Shown one piece after another: positions 36,101 to 46,602 of a stretch of 64,000 bases of DNA. The translations under genes were made by a program, and so were the position numbers. Positions within the stretch are counted from its first letter, which is position 1. Every line of letters begins with the position of its first letter. The DNA is from Obelidium mucronatum (Eukaryota; Chytridiomycota; Chytridiomycetes; Chytridiales; Chytriomycetaceae), in the NCBI GenBank assembly GCA_025765595.1, contig JAIVFH010000027.1, forward strand, positions 1 through 64,000, given 5' to 3'. The notes beneath the pieces were generated by a model, which ran no database searches, had not been told where the DNA came from, and saw only the letters and a list, made by a program, of their open reading frames with translations.

Positions 36101-38780
36101 TCACTTTGAGCAGACGCAATAGAGTTAAATGCAGATCCGGATAGCGACTTCTCATCGAAGGGTTTAGCCGGTACATTTGCTGGATTGGTTGAAGGGGGTT
36201 TAAAGCTAAATCCCCCTGGTGGAGGCTTTGAATCAGGTTGAGGAGCGAAATTAAATCCACCGCTTGTGGGGGGCTTCTTGTCGAAAGGTGCGGAAGATAT
36301 GACACCGAAGGCTCCCGGTGTGGGCTTTGCACTGGAGGCAGGAGTGAAAGCAAATCCACCAGTCATAGTACCATCTGAATTTCCATCAAGAAGTGCTGGC
36401 TTAAAGCTGAAGCCAGTCGAACCTGAGTTCGCTGTGAACCTGAATCCGCCGGTTGAAACGCCAGTAGGTGGAGCAGCTGCGGCTGCAGTTCCAAATCCCT
36501 TTGTAGGAGCGGCACTAAAAACACTTGAAATGGAGCCTCCGACACCAAAAACATTAGCCCCTCCACCGGTCGATTCAACGGTTGGTGCATCGAACAAAGA
36601 CTTCTTTGCAGGAGCAGCTTCAGCATCACGTTTTCCTTCGCAGCAAACACACTGTAGCGCAGATGCGTGATTCGGGACCATACAAGACTCACAGGTCCAT
36701 CCAGCCAATGATTCGGACGGAGCAAGGGCGGATGACTTGTCAGCAATAGGCTTCTTAACGGCAATTGGAATCCCAGAAATTGCTGATGCTTTAGTAAAAG
36801 ATGCTGCTGAGCTGGGACTTTTGCTTCGCGCTGGAGTTGGGACTGGCGACGTAGTTTCTGGCGTCTTCGCTCTAGCTTCCAAAGTTTTGATCATGTCCGA
36901 AACTCGAGATCTTCGTTCAGGTGACTTCTCCCGCGATTCTGAAGAGTGAGCGTCAGAAGAAGTCTTTTCTGAGGTGGCGGTTGTCACTGTAGTTGACGAG
37001 ACTGAAGAAGCAACCACACTGGCAAATGATCTATCAGGGGATACTTCGCGTTTCGGGGTAGAGCGGCCCTGTTTTGGGGTTGTCGTTCCGGAATTCGGCA
37101 CAGTTGATTTGTCTTCCTGAGATGAAGAAGGCACTCGCTCGACGGATTTGCCATTTCTGGTCTTTGATTGAGATGGAGATTTATTCCGATTTGGACTGGA
37201 ACCCTATAGTAGGTGTTAAAAAAGCAAAGAAATACTAAGAAGAACCCTTACACGAGAAGTTCCAGTCAAAGAAGTGGCTGTGGTCATTCCTGCACAAGAT
37301 TTCTCCTTTCCAGCAGAACCAATATCCAGAATATTGTAAAGTAGCAAGCATCCAGCATTGTTCAACACATAAAGCAAAGGACAGGGCGGCAAATCAGGAA
37401 GGTCTGCATTTTCTGACTTCACTCGATCGGGACTCGTGAAGTCAATGTCAAAACCAACAGGATATGTGTCATTATCAAAATCATCAAATGGCAACATAAT
37501 TCCATTCTCCCAACTTCCAGGAATTCCAGGATCCCTTGTGTTTGCCGAGAAAACCAAGACTCGTGCTGGCGAAGTTCGCAAAAGGAACAATGCATGGAAT
37601 GTCACCCCTGCGGAAGAAAAAACATTAAAACCGCGATCAAGTCATGAGGGCATACTCACATTTCTGTGATTAGTGTATTGTAGTAATTTCCTCGATGGCG
37701 GTCGGCATCAGGGTAAGGACATGGATCTGTGAGCCTGATGTGCTCTGTCGTGAGACCTTTCTTCACCGTTCCAGTTTGTGTGACGATAAACGCGTCGGAT
37801 TCGTCGCCATGATGGTATACTATAGTAAATACTTTGTCTTCCAACCAGAAAATGTGGCTGACTGCGACTAGGAAATAGCAGTTCATGATGAATACAAGCG
37901 TTCTTCCTGTCAAAATGATTCAATCACCTGAAGTTGTAGTGTTATCAAGAACTGGGGGGAGGGAAATTGTGTTCTTGACCAGTCCCTCCACTGACACCTG
38001 ACGGACCACTCCATAATTATCACCGACTGCGAGTTGTTTTCCTTTTCGACTCCAGCAAATTGATGTAATTTCGCTTTCGAATGCATCAATATGTTTAAAT
38101 TCTCCGGTGGAGAGCGACAACAGGTACAAGGCGCCATCTGCGCTATTGATCGCGCAAATGTCTGGGAATGCTTCCGGATTGGGCAAAACGACAATATCTT
38201 CTTCATCTGGAAATTGAAGTGTTTTATGCGGTTTTTTGTTTCCCTAGACAAGGTGTAAGTGAGAAGCCAATTGGATGACAAGAACAAACCGAAGCAAGTC
38301 CTGCGGCTTTATACAACAATATCTTTCCCGAAATCAGTCCAATAATAACAGTTTCATTGTTCGCACTGAGTCGGATCTGGTTAACCACATCATCCAAGAC
38401 AGGATAATCGCGCTTTGAAGACAGTTCTATGCACTGCCTCGCAGAAGCCTGTTTATTTTGTTTTTAGCACAGGAAGCAGGCATAGCTGGATTCTTTACTT
38501 GTGAAAGAGCAGCCCGCACATCCTTCGTATAAGCAAAGGCAAAGCCTTGGCTTGTACCAAACACAACAAAACCAAATTTGTTGGAAACAGCCAGAAGATT
38601 GTAATAGATTGGATCCTCGTTGGGCAGCTGGAGTGGTTCGGACACTCGTAGTTTTGCGTCAATAGGGGTTTGCTTCACACGAACAAACTAGTCTCGGAGT
38701 TAACTCAACACGTTGATTCAAAGATAGAAGAAAGCATTAAATGGACTTACATCCACATCCAGATCTGGTTCTGGCTCCAT
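27632..38780 (-). CDS. Giant nucleoporin, Nup214/Nup159-like, with three tandem propellers
   Basis: FG nucleoporin of the cytoplasmic side of the pore, where Nup214/Nup159 docks the mRNA-export helicase Dbp5. Order from the N-terminus: propeller 1 (38780-37245), linker with one RanBP2-type finger, propeller 2 (about 35930-34440), linker with two fingers, propeller 3 (about 33130-31600), short linker, coiled coil (about 30780-30250) and an FG domain (about 30100-27632) with many SVFGQ and AFGQ units. The linkers are open in one frame and run into each next propeller through an intron at the same place, with no stop or new start, so this reads as one gene of about 3,000 or more aa. Nup214 normally has one propeller. 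Frame use between 31060 and 30790 was not resolved (short intron or single-base indel). Confidence 0.72.
31600..33130 (-). repeat. Propeller module 3 of the nucleoporin gene
   Basis: Opens with EGDVVEIE, an intron, then FLEISQNPVDSKVQLSEAF. Blocks: LLAVSNKYGFVVYGRFTG, NQVRLSADQKIVFIGLTSG, LPNPEAFPDVCAVHHANG, CWSRKGKQLAIGDSSG, YPVGLDIDFTSDVKVK and LFVLTTAGHLLAYN. About 2,800 bp from module 2. One of its introns (near 32220-32300) holds runs of C and A. The linker after it has no zinc finger. Confidence 0.8.
34011..34235 (-). other. Two RanBP2-type zinc fingers in linker 2
   Basis: GWTCESCMVPNDASAVQCVC (about 34156-34235) and GWTCDSCMVSNTASATQCVC (about 34011-34093), each with W, N and four Cys in place. 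They are closer to each other and to the linker 1 finger than to a generic finger, so they arose by local duplication. Both are followed by CCxxKRD and then PSLF. Confidence 0.8.
34440..35930 (-). repeat. Propeller module 2 of the nucleoporin gene
   Basis: Opens with ETDIDV at the end of linker 1, an intron, then FIEIKQVPIGVQLRVSDELE. Blocks: LLAISNKFGYVVFGTKSG, NQIRLSADQNIVFVGLTSG, LPNPEAYPLICALRHADG, CWSRKGKQLAVGDEKG, YPVGLDVDFTSQEKIK and LLYVLNTAGCLVVYN. Its CWSRKG block lies about 2,820 bp from that of module 1. ETDIDV corresponds to exon 1 of the gene (EPDLDV) but has no ATG. Confidence 0.8.
36628..36708 (-). other. RanBP2-type zinc finger in linker 1
   Basis: GWTCESCMVPNHASALQCVC followed by CEGKRD: W-x-C-x2-C-x3-N-x6-C-x2-C, all four Cys present. 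In other proteins such fingers bind Ran-GDP, ubiquitin or RNA. The surrounding linker is Ser/Thr/Pro-rich upstream and rich in GGFxF units downstream. Confidence 0.8.
37245..38780 (-). repeat. Propeller module 1 of the nucleoporin gene
   Basis: The 10-codon first exon MEPEPDLDVD (38780-38751) is spliced to FVRVKQTPIDAKLRVSE (from 38687). Diagnostic blocks: LLAVSNKFGFVVFGTSQG, NQIRLSANNETVIIGLISG, LPNPEAFPDICAINSADG, CWSRKGKQLAVGDNYG, YPVGFDIDFTSPDRVK and LLYVLNNAGCLLLYN. The exons match modules 2 and 3 one by one. Confidence 0.8.
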
Positions 38781-38824
38781 CTGTAACTTGAGGTTGTTTT
38801 GTTTCTTTTTGCTTTGATTTTTAA

Positions 38825-39687
38825 ATGAAGAAAGGACGGAAGGTCCAAACAGAAACGCGAATGCCGCCCGTCGTCGTTCAAGAAGTATTTGCTTGGATTC
38901 ATCCTCGATCTGTGCTTAAATACCAGCGACTGGCCACTGACTTCTGCCTTTGCTTGAGAGACCCCATATTTGCCCTCCTCAACCTGCAGCACTTCATTGA
39001 TCCTAGAGCAGAGCAAACCGCGGCAAACATGAGAAAATTGGATGAATTTGATTCCTTGTGGTTCAGGTGGCCGCGCTTCTACCAGAGAGTATACGCCATC
39101 TTTCGATTGCAACACTTGGTCAAGTTAGATTGGCGAGGGATCAACGCAGTTCAATCACGCATCCCCAAAGCAATTGGATTTCTTGAAAACATCACCCATC
39201 TTAAATCTGGCCTCGGCACGCTTGACGGGACCTATTCCCCGTGAAATAGGACGGCTTGTGACACTTGAACACTTAGCTCTTCACTGGAACCAGCTAGACG
39301 GATCTATACCCACCGATATTGGCAATCTAATAAACTTGAAACATTTAAGTCTGGCGGACAATAATCTGGATGGCCCGATTCCGGCATCGATCGGTCATCT
39401 TCGGGCAACTTGAAACCCTCGACTTAAGCAATAACAGGCTGGAGGGAACGATTCCCAGTGAAATCGGCAAACTGAAAAGAATCACGAGATTATATCTGCA
39501 GAATAACAAGCTTCGTGGGCTTCTTCCGGATGAGATTTCACATCTATCCCATTTAAGAGAACTCAACGTTTACGAGAATTTATTTGAGCGATGGATCATT
39601 CCATCAAGTGTTACGGCTGATTTGCCGCTGTATAGTGTGTTGCGTGGTATAGGGTTTTATAATGATGGGGAGAACCGATGGCGATAA
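38825..39687 (+). pseudogene. F-box/LRR protein gene with two frameshifts
   Basis: The N-terminus MPPVVVQEVFAWIHPRSVLK looks like a divergent F-box helix region. Then at least four plant-type LRRs follow: LTGPIPREIGRLVTLEHLAL, LDGSIPTDIGNLINLKHLSL, LDGPIPASIGHL and LEGTIPSEIGKLKRITRLYL. The frame changes twice by one base: near 39203 (AAA run, after ENITHL) and near 39400 (GGG run, after IGHLR). With those two bases set aside the LRR spacing is perfect, so either the gene is recently broken or the assembly has two homopolymer errors. No signal peptide, membrane segment or kinase is seen. The start is 44 bp from the divergent nucleoporin start. Confidence 0.65.
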
Positions 39688-39705
39688 AACTTCAACCAAT
39701 AAATA

Positions 39706-42700
39706 ATGGCGATCGATGCCATTCTTGTGTCTCTGCGGAGCAACCCGGCACCACAAGTCCGACTAGCAGCTATGAACAATCTCTTGCGAGAGCTGCGAGC
39801 AGCTGTGCCCTCCGCTGCCGCCCCGGCATCTCTTGAAGTCATAAGGAGGTACAAACACCCAAAGCACTAGCAGCGTTTCCGCGATCAAAATTGATCAATC
39901 TTTGCTACTTGCTGTGCTTAGTCTTCGGTGCTGTCTTACAGATTCGGGCAAAGAGATTCGAGCAAATGCCTTTAGGATATTACGGCATATTGTAACCAGC
40001 GATGGTCTGTCCCCCGTTCGCGATTGCATGGAAGTTGGAATCGATTTGTTTATTGTTCGTGCCTTGACCAGAGATCAGAGGTGATACTGATTGTGGACGC
40101 AATTTGAAGGATCATTGAACCAACCACTCGCCACTGCTTTACAGATTCGACCTTGAACGAGAACAGGCCATTAAACTTGTCCGCGCGTTTCTCGATGTTG
40201 ACAACGCACTATCTTTTATTGACCCCTCCATTGTTCGAATGCTCGTATCGCTCGCTGAAAATCCAGAAGACAAATTGCGTGTTGTATCATTGGAAAGCAT
40301 CTGCGAGGTTGCTATTTTAAATACAGAGCTTCTGGCGAAATGCGGCGGTATTCGGGTGATATTTGGGGCATTGGGGGAGGTTTTCCCGAGGCCAGGCATC
40401 AATAACATGATTGTTTCCACTGTGGTATTTTTGCTGGATTCAGAAGCCACGAGGCAGTTTTTGCGGCCAGAAGTTGAATTGGAGGTGACATATCATTGAA
40501 GTGCGACGATGGCATTAAACCAGGAACCATAGGCAATTATCTCTTGTTTGACCGATCCCCTTGCCGCGCCAGATCGAATTAAAGCTTGCACGCAAATATT
40601 GTCTTTGTTTTTGAAGTCTTGGACGGGAATTATCTATCTGAGTATGAATGGTAAAAGAAGTGTAAGAGCAATGGTGGATTGCTTGCGACTTCCAAATGAT
40701 GTATGCAGAAGCTCCATTCTTGAAATGATTTTTGGCGTTCTGGGCGTCAAAATTGGTGGCGGTATGAATTCAGTCAGAAATGGAAGGGGTAAGAAATGTT
40801 GGTTTCTTCAACAAATCCCTAATCCTTCCTTCAAATAGACCAATATGTCTACAATAACGTCACAGTAGAGCATGAACTCCCCATAGACAGTGATGGAAAC
40901 AGCCTCTACCACTTCCAATGTGTTCTCCTGATTGTTTTTATGGATGTCGGACTTCTCGAAACGCTGTCCCACATTGTTCAAACTGAAAACAAGGAAATAG
41001 CAACACTTGCCACGATTCTAGCAAGCGAGATCCAGAAATTGTCCTTGAACCTCCCTCCAGCCTATGCCACCCATATCCAGTCCATGTCTTCGCTTTTTGA
41101 GATGGCGTCCGACTTTTCAAATGAATTCGACAGACATTGTGCGACCGCATGCCTTTTCCCATATTGACTCCTTTTATGAGAAAGTCAATACAATTCGCTT
41201 TGCAGATGTCAAGGAAGTGGTCGGAGGTCAGATTGACGATTTGCAGTTCAAAAACATTGTCAGCGATGCCGAGAAAATGTTTATTCGGGACTCTTCCAAG
41301 TGGTCTTGGGATTTTATTCTTGAGTTTTTGCTTGTATTGTTGAACAACTCGAGAAGAGCTGATGAGGTTTTGAAGAGCACCAAAGTTTTGAGGCGATTGT
41401 TGAGCTTTTTCAAGCCGGTGGGAAGCGGATTCCGTTTCGATATGAACGAGAAGGATATAGAGATTGTTAAGTCTGTGGGTTGCAATTTGATGCGCGTTCT
41501 GTTGTCATGCAGCGAAGGAGTCAATTTGCTGACTGAAAGTCGGTTTATGATTGAAATCTCGGAAGAATTCAACAAGCTTGATCCGGTAAACATTAAACCT
41601 TGATTCCTTTCTGTGTTTGACTAAACCGTTTCCAACGTCAGGTCAGCGGCCCACTTCCTGCAAATGCCCTTTTTGGAAGACAGAGAATGGAAAGAAATGC
41701 AAGTGGGATCTATTTCAATTTTCTCAGCGAACTTGCAAATACGCCCAGTGGTCAAAGTACAATCAACCGATTCAAAATCTACAATATGTACTTCCTCATC
41801 ACTGAACTCCCCGCTCGAGATGATTTGATCAAAGCTCTGGTACATAGCTTCGATTTCTCAAAGGATGGCCACGAGCGCGTTATTTTAGCAAAATTGATGA
41901 CGAGTTCAGAAAAGGACGCCCGGTTATTTGCAACCGAGTTTGCTGGAAAACTTCTGTCCACGAATCGCGACGAAGATACAAGAGTGTGGTGTGTCCAAAT
42001 TCTTGTGACACAGGTAGTTACTGCTTTTGCTCAGTTTGGAAAAAGAAAAAACTTGACACCCTTTGATTCAGATGTATGATCAAGTCAAAGAAATTCGAGA
42101 TAAAGCCAAGAACAGTTTGGAAGGTGCTGCTGAACTACCTGGAGTGATTGAAGCGATTCTTGGAGAGAACCCTGCATATTACCGAGACGTTCTTACCAAC
42201 GCTCTGTATATGCGTTTTCTGCGACTTCCCGAAGGATTTGAGTATCTGCGAGGATACGACTATATTTCTGGAGAAATGGCATTTTGGATCCAGGTGAAAA
42301 CCCCACTTTCAATTGAAACATGGTTCTTAACTGTCGTTTCATACCACTGTAAACAGTTTGGCATCTTCAATTACGTGACCCGCGCAGAACTTCTTCTAGA
42401 AGAAACATACGGCAAGCCTAAAGGAATTGGAACACCGTAAGTATTACACACTATTCCAACAATGTTAATTCATTATCTTTGCTACTGATTACTAGTATGA
42501 ATTTCCCCATCCACTTCTACGGCGAGCTTGCAAAAACCGCTCAAAGTTGAATTGCTAGAAGAGTCTGGCCACTTCAACTTATTCTTGAGAATCATTCGAG
42601 AAAACAAGCAAGACGATGCCAAGAATGTTGCCTGCTTAAAAGCCTGTTTATGGTCCGTTGGGCATATTGGATCTTCCATGACTGGCATGCAGTTTTTACT

Positions 42701-43469
42701 CGATTCAAAAGTGTTGGCGGATATAACTCATTTAGCAGCGAATTCAAAAGTCCTTTGTCTCCGCGGGTACGTGACGTTGTCCCCTATTTTGCTCAGTGAT
42801 GTATCTCGTCTCGCTGTTGAAATGGTGGATTACTCATTTGAATTTCGGGAATTTTTTTTTTCCACTCACAGAACTTGCGTGTATGTTTTGAGTTTACTCG
42901 GTCGATCTACGGCTGGTATCGAAGCCCTTCAAGAATATGGATGGAAGCTGCTGCCTGGACACAAAAATTGCCCCATTGCGCTTCCAATTGACTTGAATAA
43001 GCTGATACACGTGAGTTCAAAAAAACGAGCGCAACTAGGGCCTGCCCGGAAAACTTAACGAAAAATTTATAGCTGGATTCTTGGGAATATAAGGGGGCAT
43101 TCCAAAGCGACAAAGTTTCGCCCTTCCGCCTGAGCGGCATGGATGTGATAGAGCAAGATATTTTGAAAAATATCGGAACTCTATCAAATCACATATTGGC
43201 TAAGGGTGCTTCGAGAAATCTTGCAAGGTATTTCTCTTTTAATTTGACGGTGAACCATCAAAACCCAATCTAAAAAAACAACTGGGTATAGAACACGTAT
43301 GGAATATCCTGCCTATTTCAGCAAAGTGTCCCTCTACGTTCCCGTGATGGCCATGGTGTCAAGAATGCATTATCGGTTAACCGCTCGTCGGTTTATCCAA
43401 GATCTATTCGACAAGGTTTCTTTTGATGAAGAAGCTCTCGAAGCCGCGTTGGATGATATTTCCAGTTGA
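39706..43469 (+). CDS. TORC2 subunit RICTOR/AVO3-like
   Basis: Scaffold of TOR complex 2 (RICTOR, AVO3/TSC11, Ste16). Helical-repeat protein of about 1,050-1,100 aa. Typical parts: N-terminal DSGKEIRANAFRILRHI; a mid-domain with GVNLLTESRFMIEISEEF and FLSELANTPSGQSTI; the RICTOR blocks LKACLWSVGHIGSSMTGMQF and RTCVYVLSLLGRSTAGIEAL; C-terminal SKVSLYVPVMAMVSRMHYRL. About ten introns. At 41149 a one-base change breaks the frame within the conserved RHCATA/AFSHIDSF block, with no room for an intron; it is either an assembly error or a true lesion. It starts 18 bp after the LRR gene. TGA at 43467-43469. Shorter than animal RICTOR, as fungal forms often are. Confidence 0.8.
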
Positions 43470-43685
43470 AGGATTTTTTTTTACATTCTTTTTTTTGGCT
43501 ATCGCGTAGAATAGAGGGGTCTATGTTTCTTTGACTATTTATGTATACAAATACACGCATACACGCGATCTCCATGAAAAAAAGGGGGGGACGTGCATGC
43601 CTAGATCCAGGTTTTGGGGGGGAGGGACATGGTTTGTGTTATTAAATTATCAAACCCAAAAAAAAAAAAAAAAAACATAATCATA

Positions 43686-46537
43686 ATGAACACGTCAGGC
43701 GACAAAATCCAGTTACATGTAACTATAGAATGCACCGCTCTACCTCTTCTTGGATTTCAAGAAGCTCTCGGATTCAGCTTCTCATGGCTTTCGAAAACTG
43801 AATGTTTGACATTTTTGAAAAACAGAACCTGCGAGTAGACTGTCTCGTCGGAGTTGATGCCTGGGAAAGACCAAAACACCAACCTCTAGTTATTTCAGTT
43901 GCTGTAGCCTGTGATATTGCAGGTCAGTGTTTTTGCTTCACAACAAAAGTGTCATGCCGCCCAACCGACGAACAAACTTGCCCCCTCCCTTCCCCAGGAT
44001 CCGTCAAAGCAGTTGGAGATAATCTGTCTTCCAAACACACTGTTTCGTACTCTGAGGTTTTACACACTGTTCGCAACTTTGTCGCCAAGAATTCGTATCG
44101 AACACTTGAAGCTTTGGCTATAGCTATTGCACATGAAATATTTGTTAAATGCGGAGTTAGGCAGATCAAGGTATGTTGCTGTTGTTGCTGCTCATTTGTC
44201 TTTGAAGCTTCGTTGTTTATGTTTTTTTTCCGCTCCTGACACGTGCAGCAACAAGCAGGCCTTACCGTCAAGATTGAGAAACCAAAAGCTCTTTTATTTG
44301 CTGACTTTGTTGGAATTGAGATAACTCGAACCAGACAAGAACTAGAAGAACTGGATCAGCTGTTGGAATCAAAGAAACAGGTGCCAGATACTCGCGTCGT
44401 ACGCCCATCATTGCTGGAGCCTTATGACCACACTGTCGGGAACGACTCGATATTCATTCGACAGCTGGCTTTAAGGTTTTTTTTGCTTTCAAACATCCTG
44501 TCGCGTTCTTTTTTTTTTTTTTTATCGATTTAATCCGTTTCATCTTTGCAGTGCCATTATCGGCATCAATCCATGGGAACGACTACACAAACAACGCCTC
44601 TTTTTCGACATTACAATCCACCTACACTTGATATCCTCCTTCATTATTGTCGATCGCATCCCCGACGTTTTCAATTTCCGAACAATGGTGAAAAAAGTGT
44701 CCGACTATGTCGATGCAACGACCTTCAAGACGTTGGAAGCACTCGTGGAATCAGTGGCGAGTATTCTGTTGAATGATTGCGCGGCACCGAAAGTTTGGAT
44801 CCGCATTTCAAAACCGAGTGCAGTTGCGTTTGCGGATACAGCGAGTGTGGAGATTACGAGGGAGCGCGATGGAGGGGATGAATCGGCGCGAAAGAGAGTT
44901 AAGACTGGCGGTGGTGGTGGGGAAGAGGATGTTGTTGAGCATATTGCGTATTTAGGGCTTGGGTCTAATCTAGGCAATCGGTAACCACAAAAAAAAGCAA
45001 CACTAACTTTGTGATCGCTTCGTGAATAACACAGCCCTTTCATTAGAGCAAAGAACATTGCATTCGGACTGGACTCTCTATGCAAAAACAACACCACCAC
45101 TAAACTCTTGGACACATCCTTCCTATACGAAACAAAACCCATGTACGTTACGGAGCAGCCCAACTTTCTCAATGCCGCTTGCAAGATATCTACAACCCTC
45201 TCTCCGCGGGATTTGTTGAAAAGGCTCAAGGAGATTGAAGCTGAAGCTGGTCGAGATTTCACTGTAATCCGAAATGGGCCACGGCCATTGGACATGGATA
45301 TTCTGTTTTACGATACACTTGAACTCAAATCGGACATTCTTGAAATCCCGCATAAATTGATGCATGAGCGTGAATTTGTGTTGCGTCCGTTATGCGAGTT
45401 GAGTACCCGATATTTTTATACACATTGCACAAATAATTGAAGTCGCCGTTTTTTTTTTTTTTTTTTTTTTTTGTTTTCATAGTATCGCACCAACACTTCC
45501 TCACCCAACGAGATTCCACACATGCGCAAAACTCTTGTCGTTATTGATCCACACAGAAGGATACGATCCAGAAGCGCATAAAATGCATCAAATCACTCCG
45601 TTCCCGACGCGCGCGGATACAGCCATTTGGACATGGTCCACACACACGCGGATCATGGGGATTTTAACCGTCACACCAGATTCTTTCAGCGATGGCGGGT
45701 TATTCACTGGCGTTGACGCTGCTGTAACTCAAGCGCGTCTCATGATTCAAAACGGGGCGGATGTTATTGATGTCGGGGGTCAGAGTACAAGACCTGGCGC
45801 TGATATTGTGAGTCAGGAGGTGGAGATTGGGAGGGTTGTTCCAGTGATTAAAGCGTTGCGGGAGAATTGTGCGGAGGAGGTGTTGATTTCTGTGGATACT
45901 TTCCGTGCTGAGGTTGCGCGATTGGCTGTTTTGGCTGGCGCTGACTTTATTAATGATGTGAGTGGGGGTGAGTACGACGAGAATATGGTTGCGGTGATGG
46001 CAGACTTGAAAGTTCCGGGTATGCATGTGGTTTTTTTTTGGTCATTGTACTCATGCTCTTGACGTAATTTTATTGCTTTAATCAGTTTGCATTATGCACA
46101 TGCGAGGAAACCCGAAAACAATGCAGTCACTTACAAAATATGACAACAACGATGTCGTAACGGAAGTTCGGAATGTTCTCACGAAGCATGTTGACAGATT
46201 GATTGCGAACGGCGTCTACCGCTGGAATATCATTATCGATCCTGGGATTGGCTTTGCGAAAACTGGCGAGCAGAATTTCACGCTTTTGAGAAAGTTGGAT
46301 CAAATGACGGCAGCGGGAACTGCATTGGAACGTTTCCCAGTCTTGGTTGGTCCGTCAAGAAAGGGATTTTTGAAGGCGGGTGCTGCAAATAAGGAGGATC
46401 CAAAGGAGAGGGTATGGGCGACTGCAGCTGCTTGTTCGGCGTCAGTAATGGGAGGGGCTGCAATCATTAGAGTGCATGACGTCAAGGAAATGAAAGATGT
46501 TATTGCCACATCTGACGTTTTGTATCGCCCAAAATAA
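43686..46537 (+). CDS. FOL1: Trifunctional folate synthesis protein (FolB-FolB-HPPK-DHPS)
   Basis: Makes dihydropteroate from dihydroneopterin. Domain order: two dihydroneopterin aldolase domains (VDCLVGVDAWERPKHQPL about 43830; AIIGINPWERLHKQRLFFD about 44550), HPPK (AYLGLGSNLGNR, then FTVIRNGPRPLDMDILFY at 45260-45306) and DHPS (MGILTVTPDSFSDGG at 45655; GGQSTRPG at 45776; MHMRGNPKTMQ at 46093; DPGIGFAKT; GPSRKGFL). Exon 1 is MNTSGDKIQLH, spliced from 43718 to NLRVDC. About seven introns, one with 22 T (45449-45470). The Thr and Pro of STRPG, linked to sulfonamide response in fungal pathogens, are the common residues. Convergent with the golgin gene (65 bp). Confidence 0.92.
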
Positions 46538-46602
46538 ACCTTGCCACAGAATTCCTGATATGACTGGTTGTGAAGTTTGAGTTTGCTGTTACTTTATTTC
46601 AT

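Noticed and set aside
24557..38780. Reading each propeller copy as a separate gene
   Set aside because: For copies 1-3 the linkers stay open in frame up to the next module, there is no ATG at copies 2 and 3, and the splice phases fit. Only the copy starting at 27593 has its own start and a preceding stop.
38825..39687. Plant LRR receptor kinase contamination
   Set aside because: The repeats are plant-type, but the N-terminus is F-box-like, there is no kinase or membrane segment, and the neighbours are fungal.
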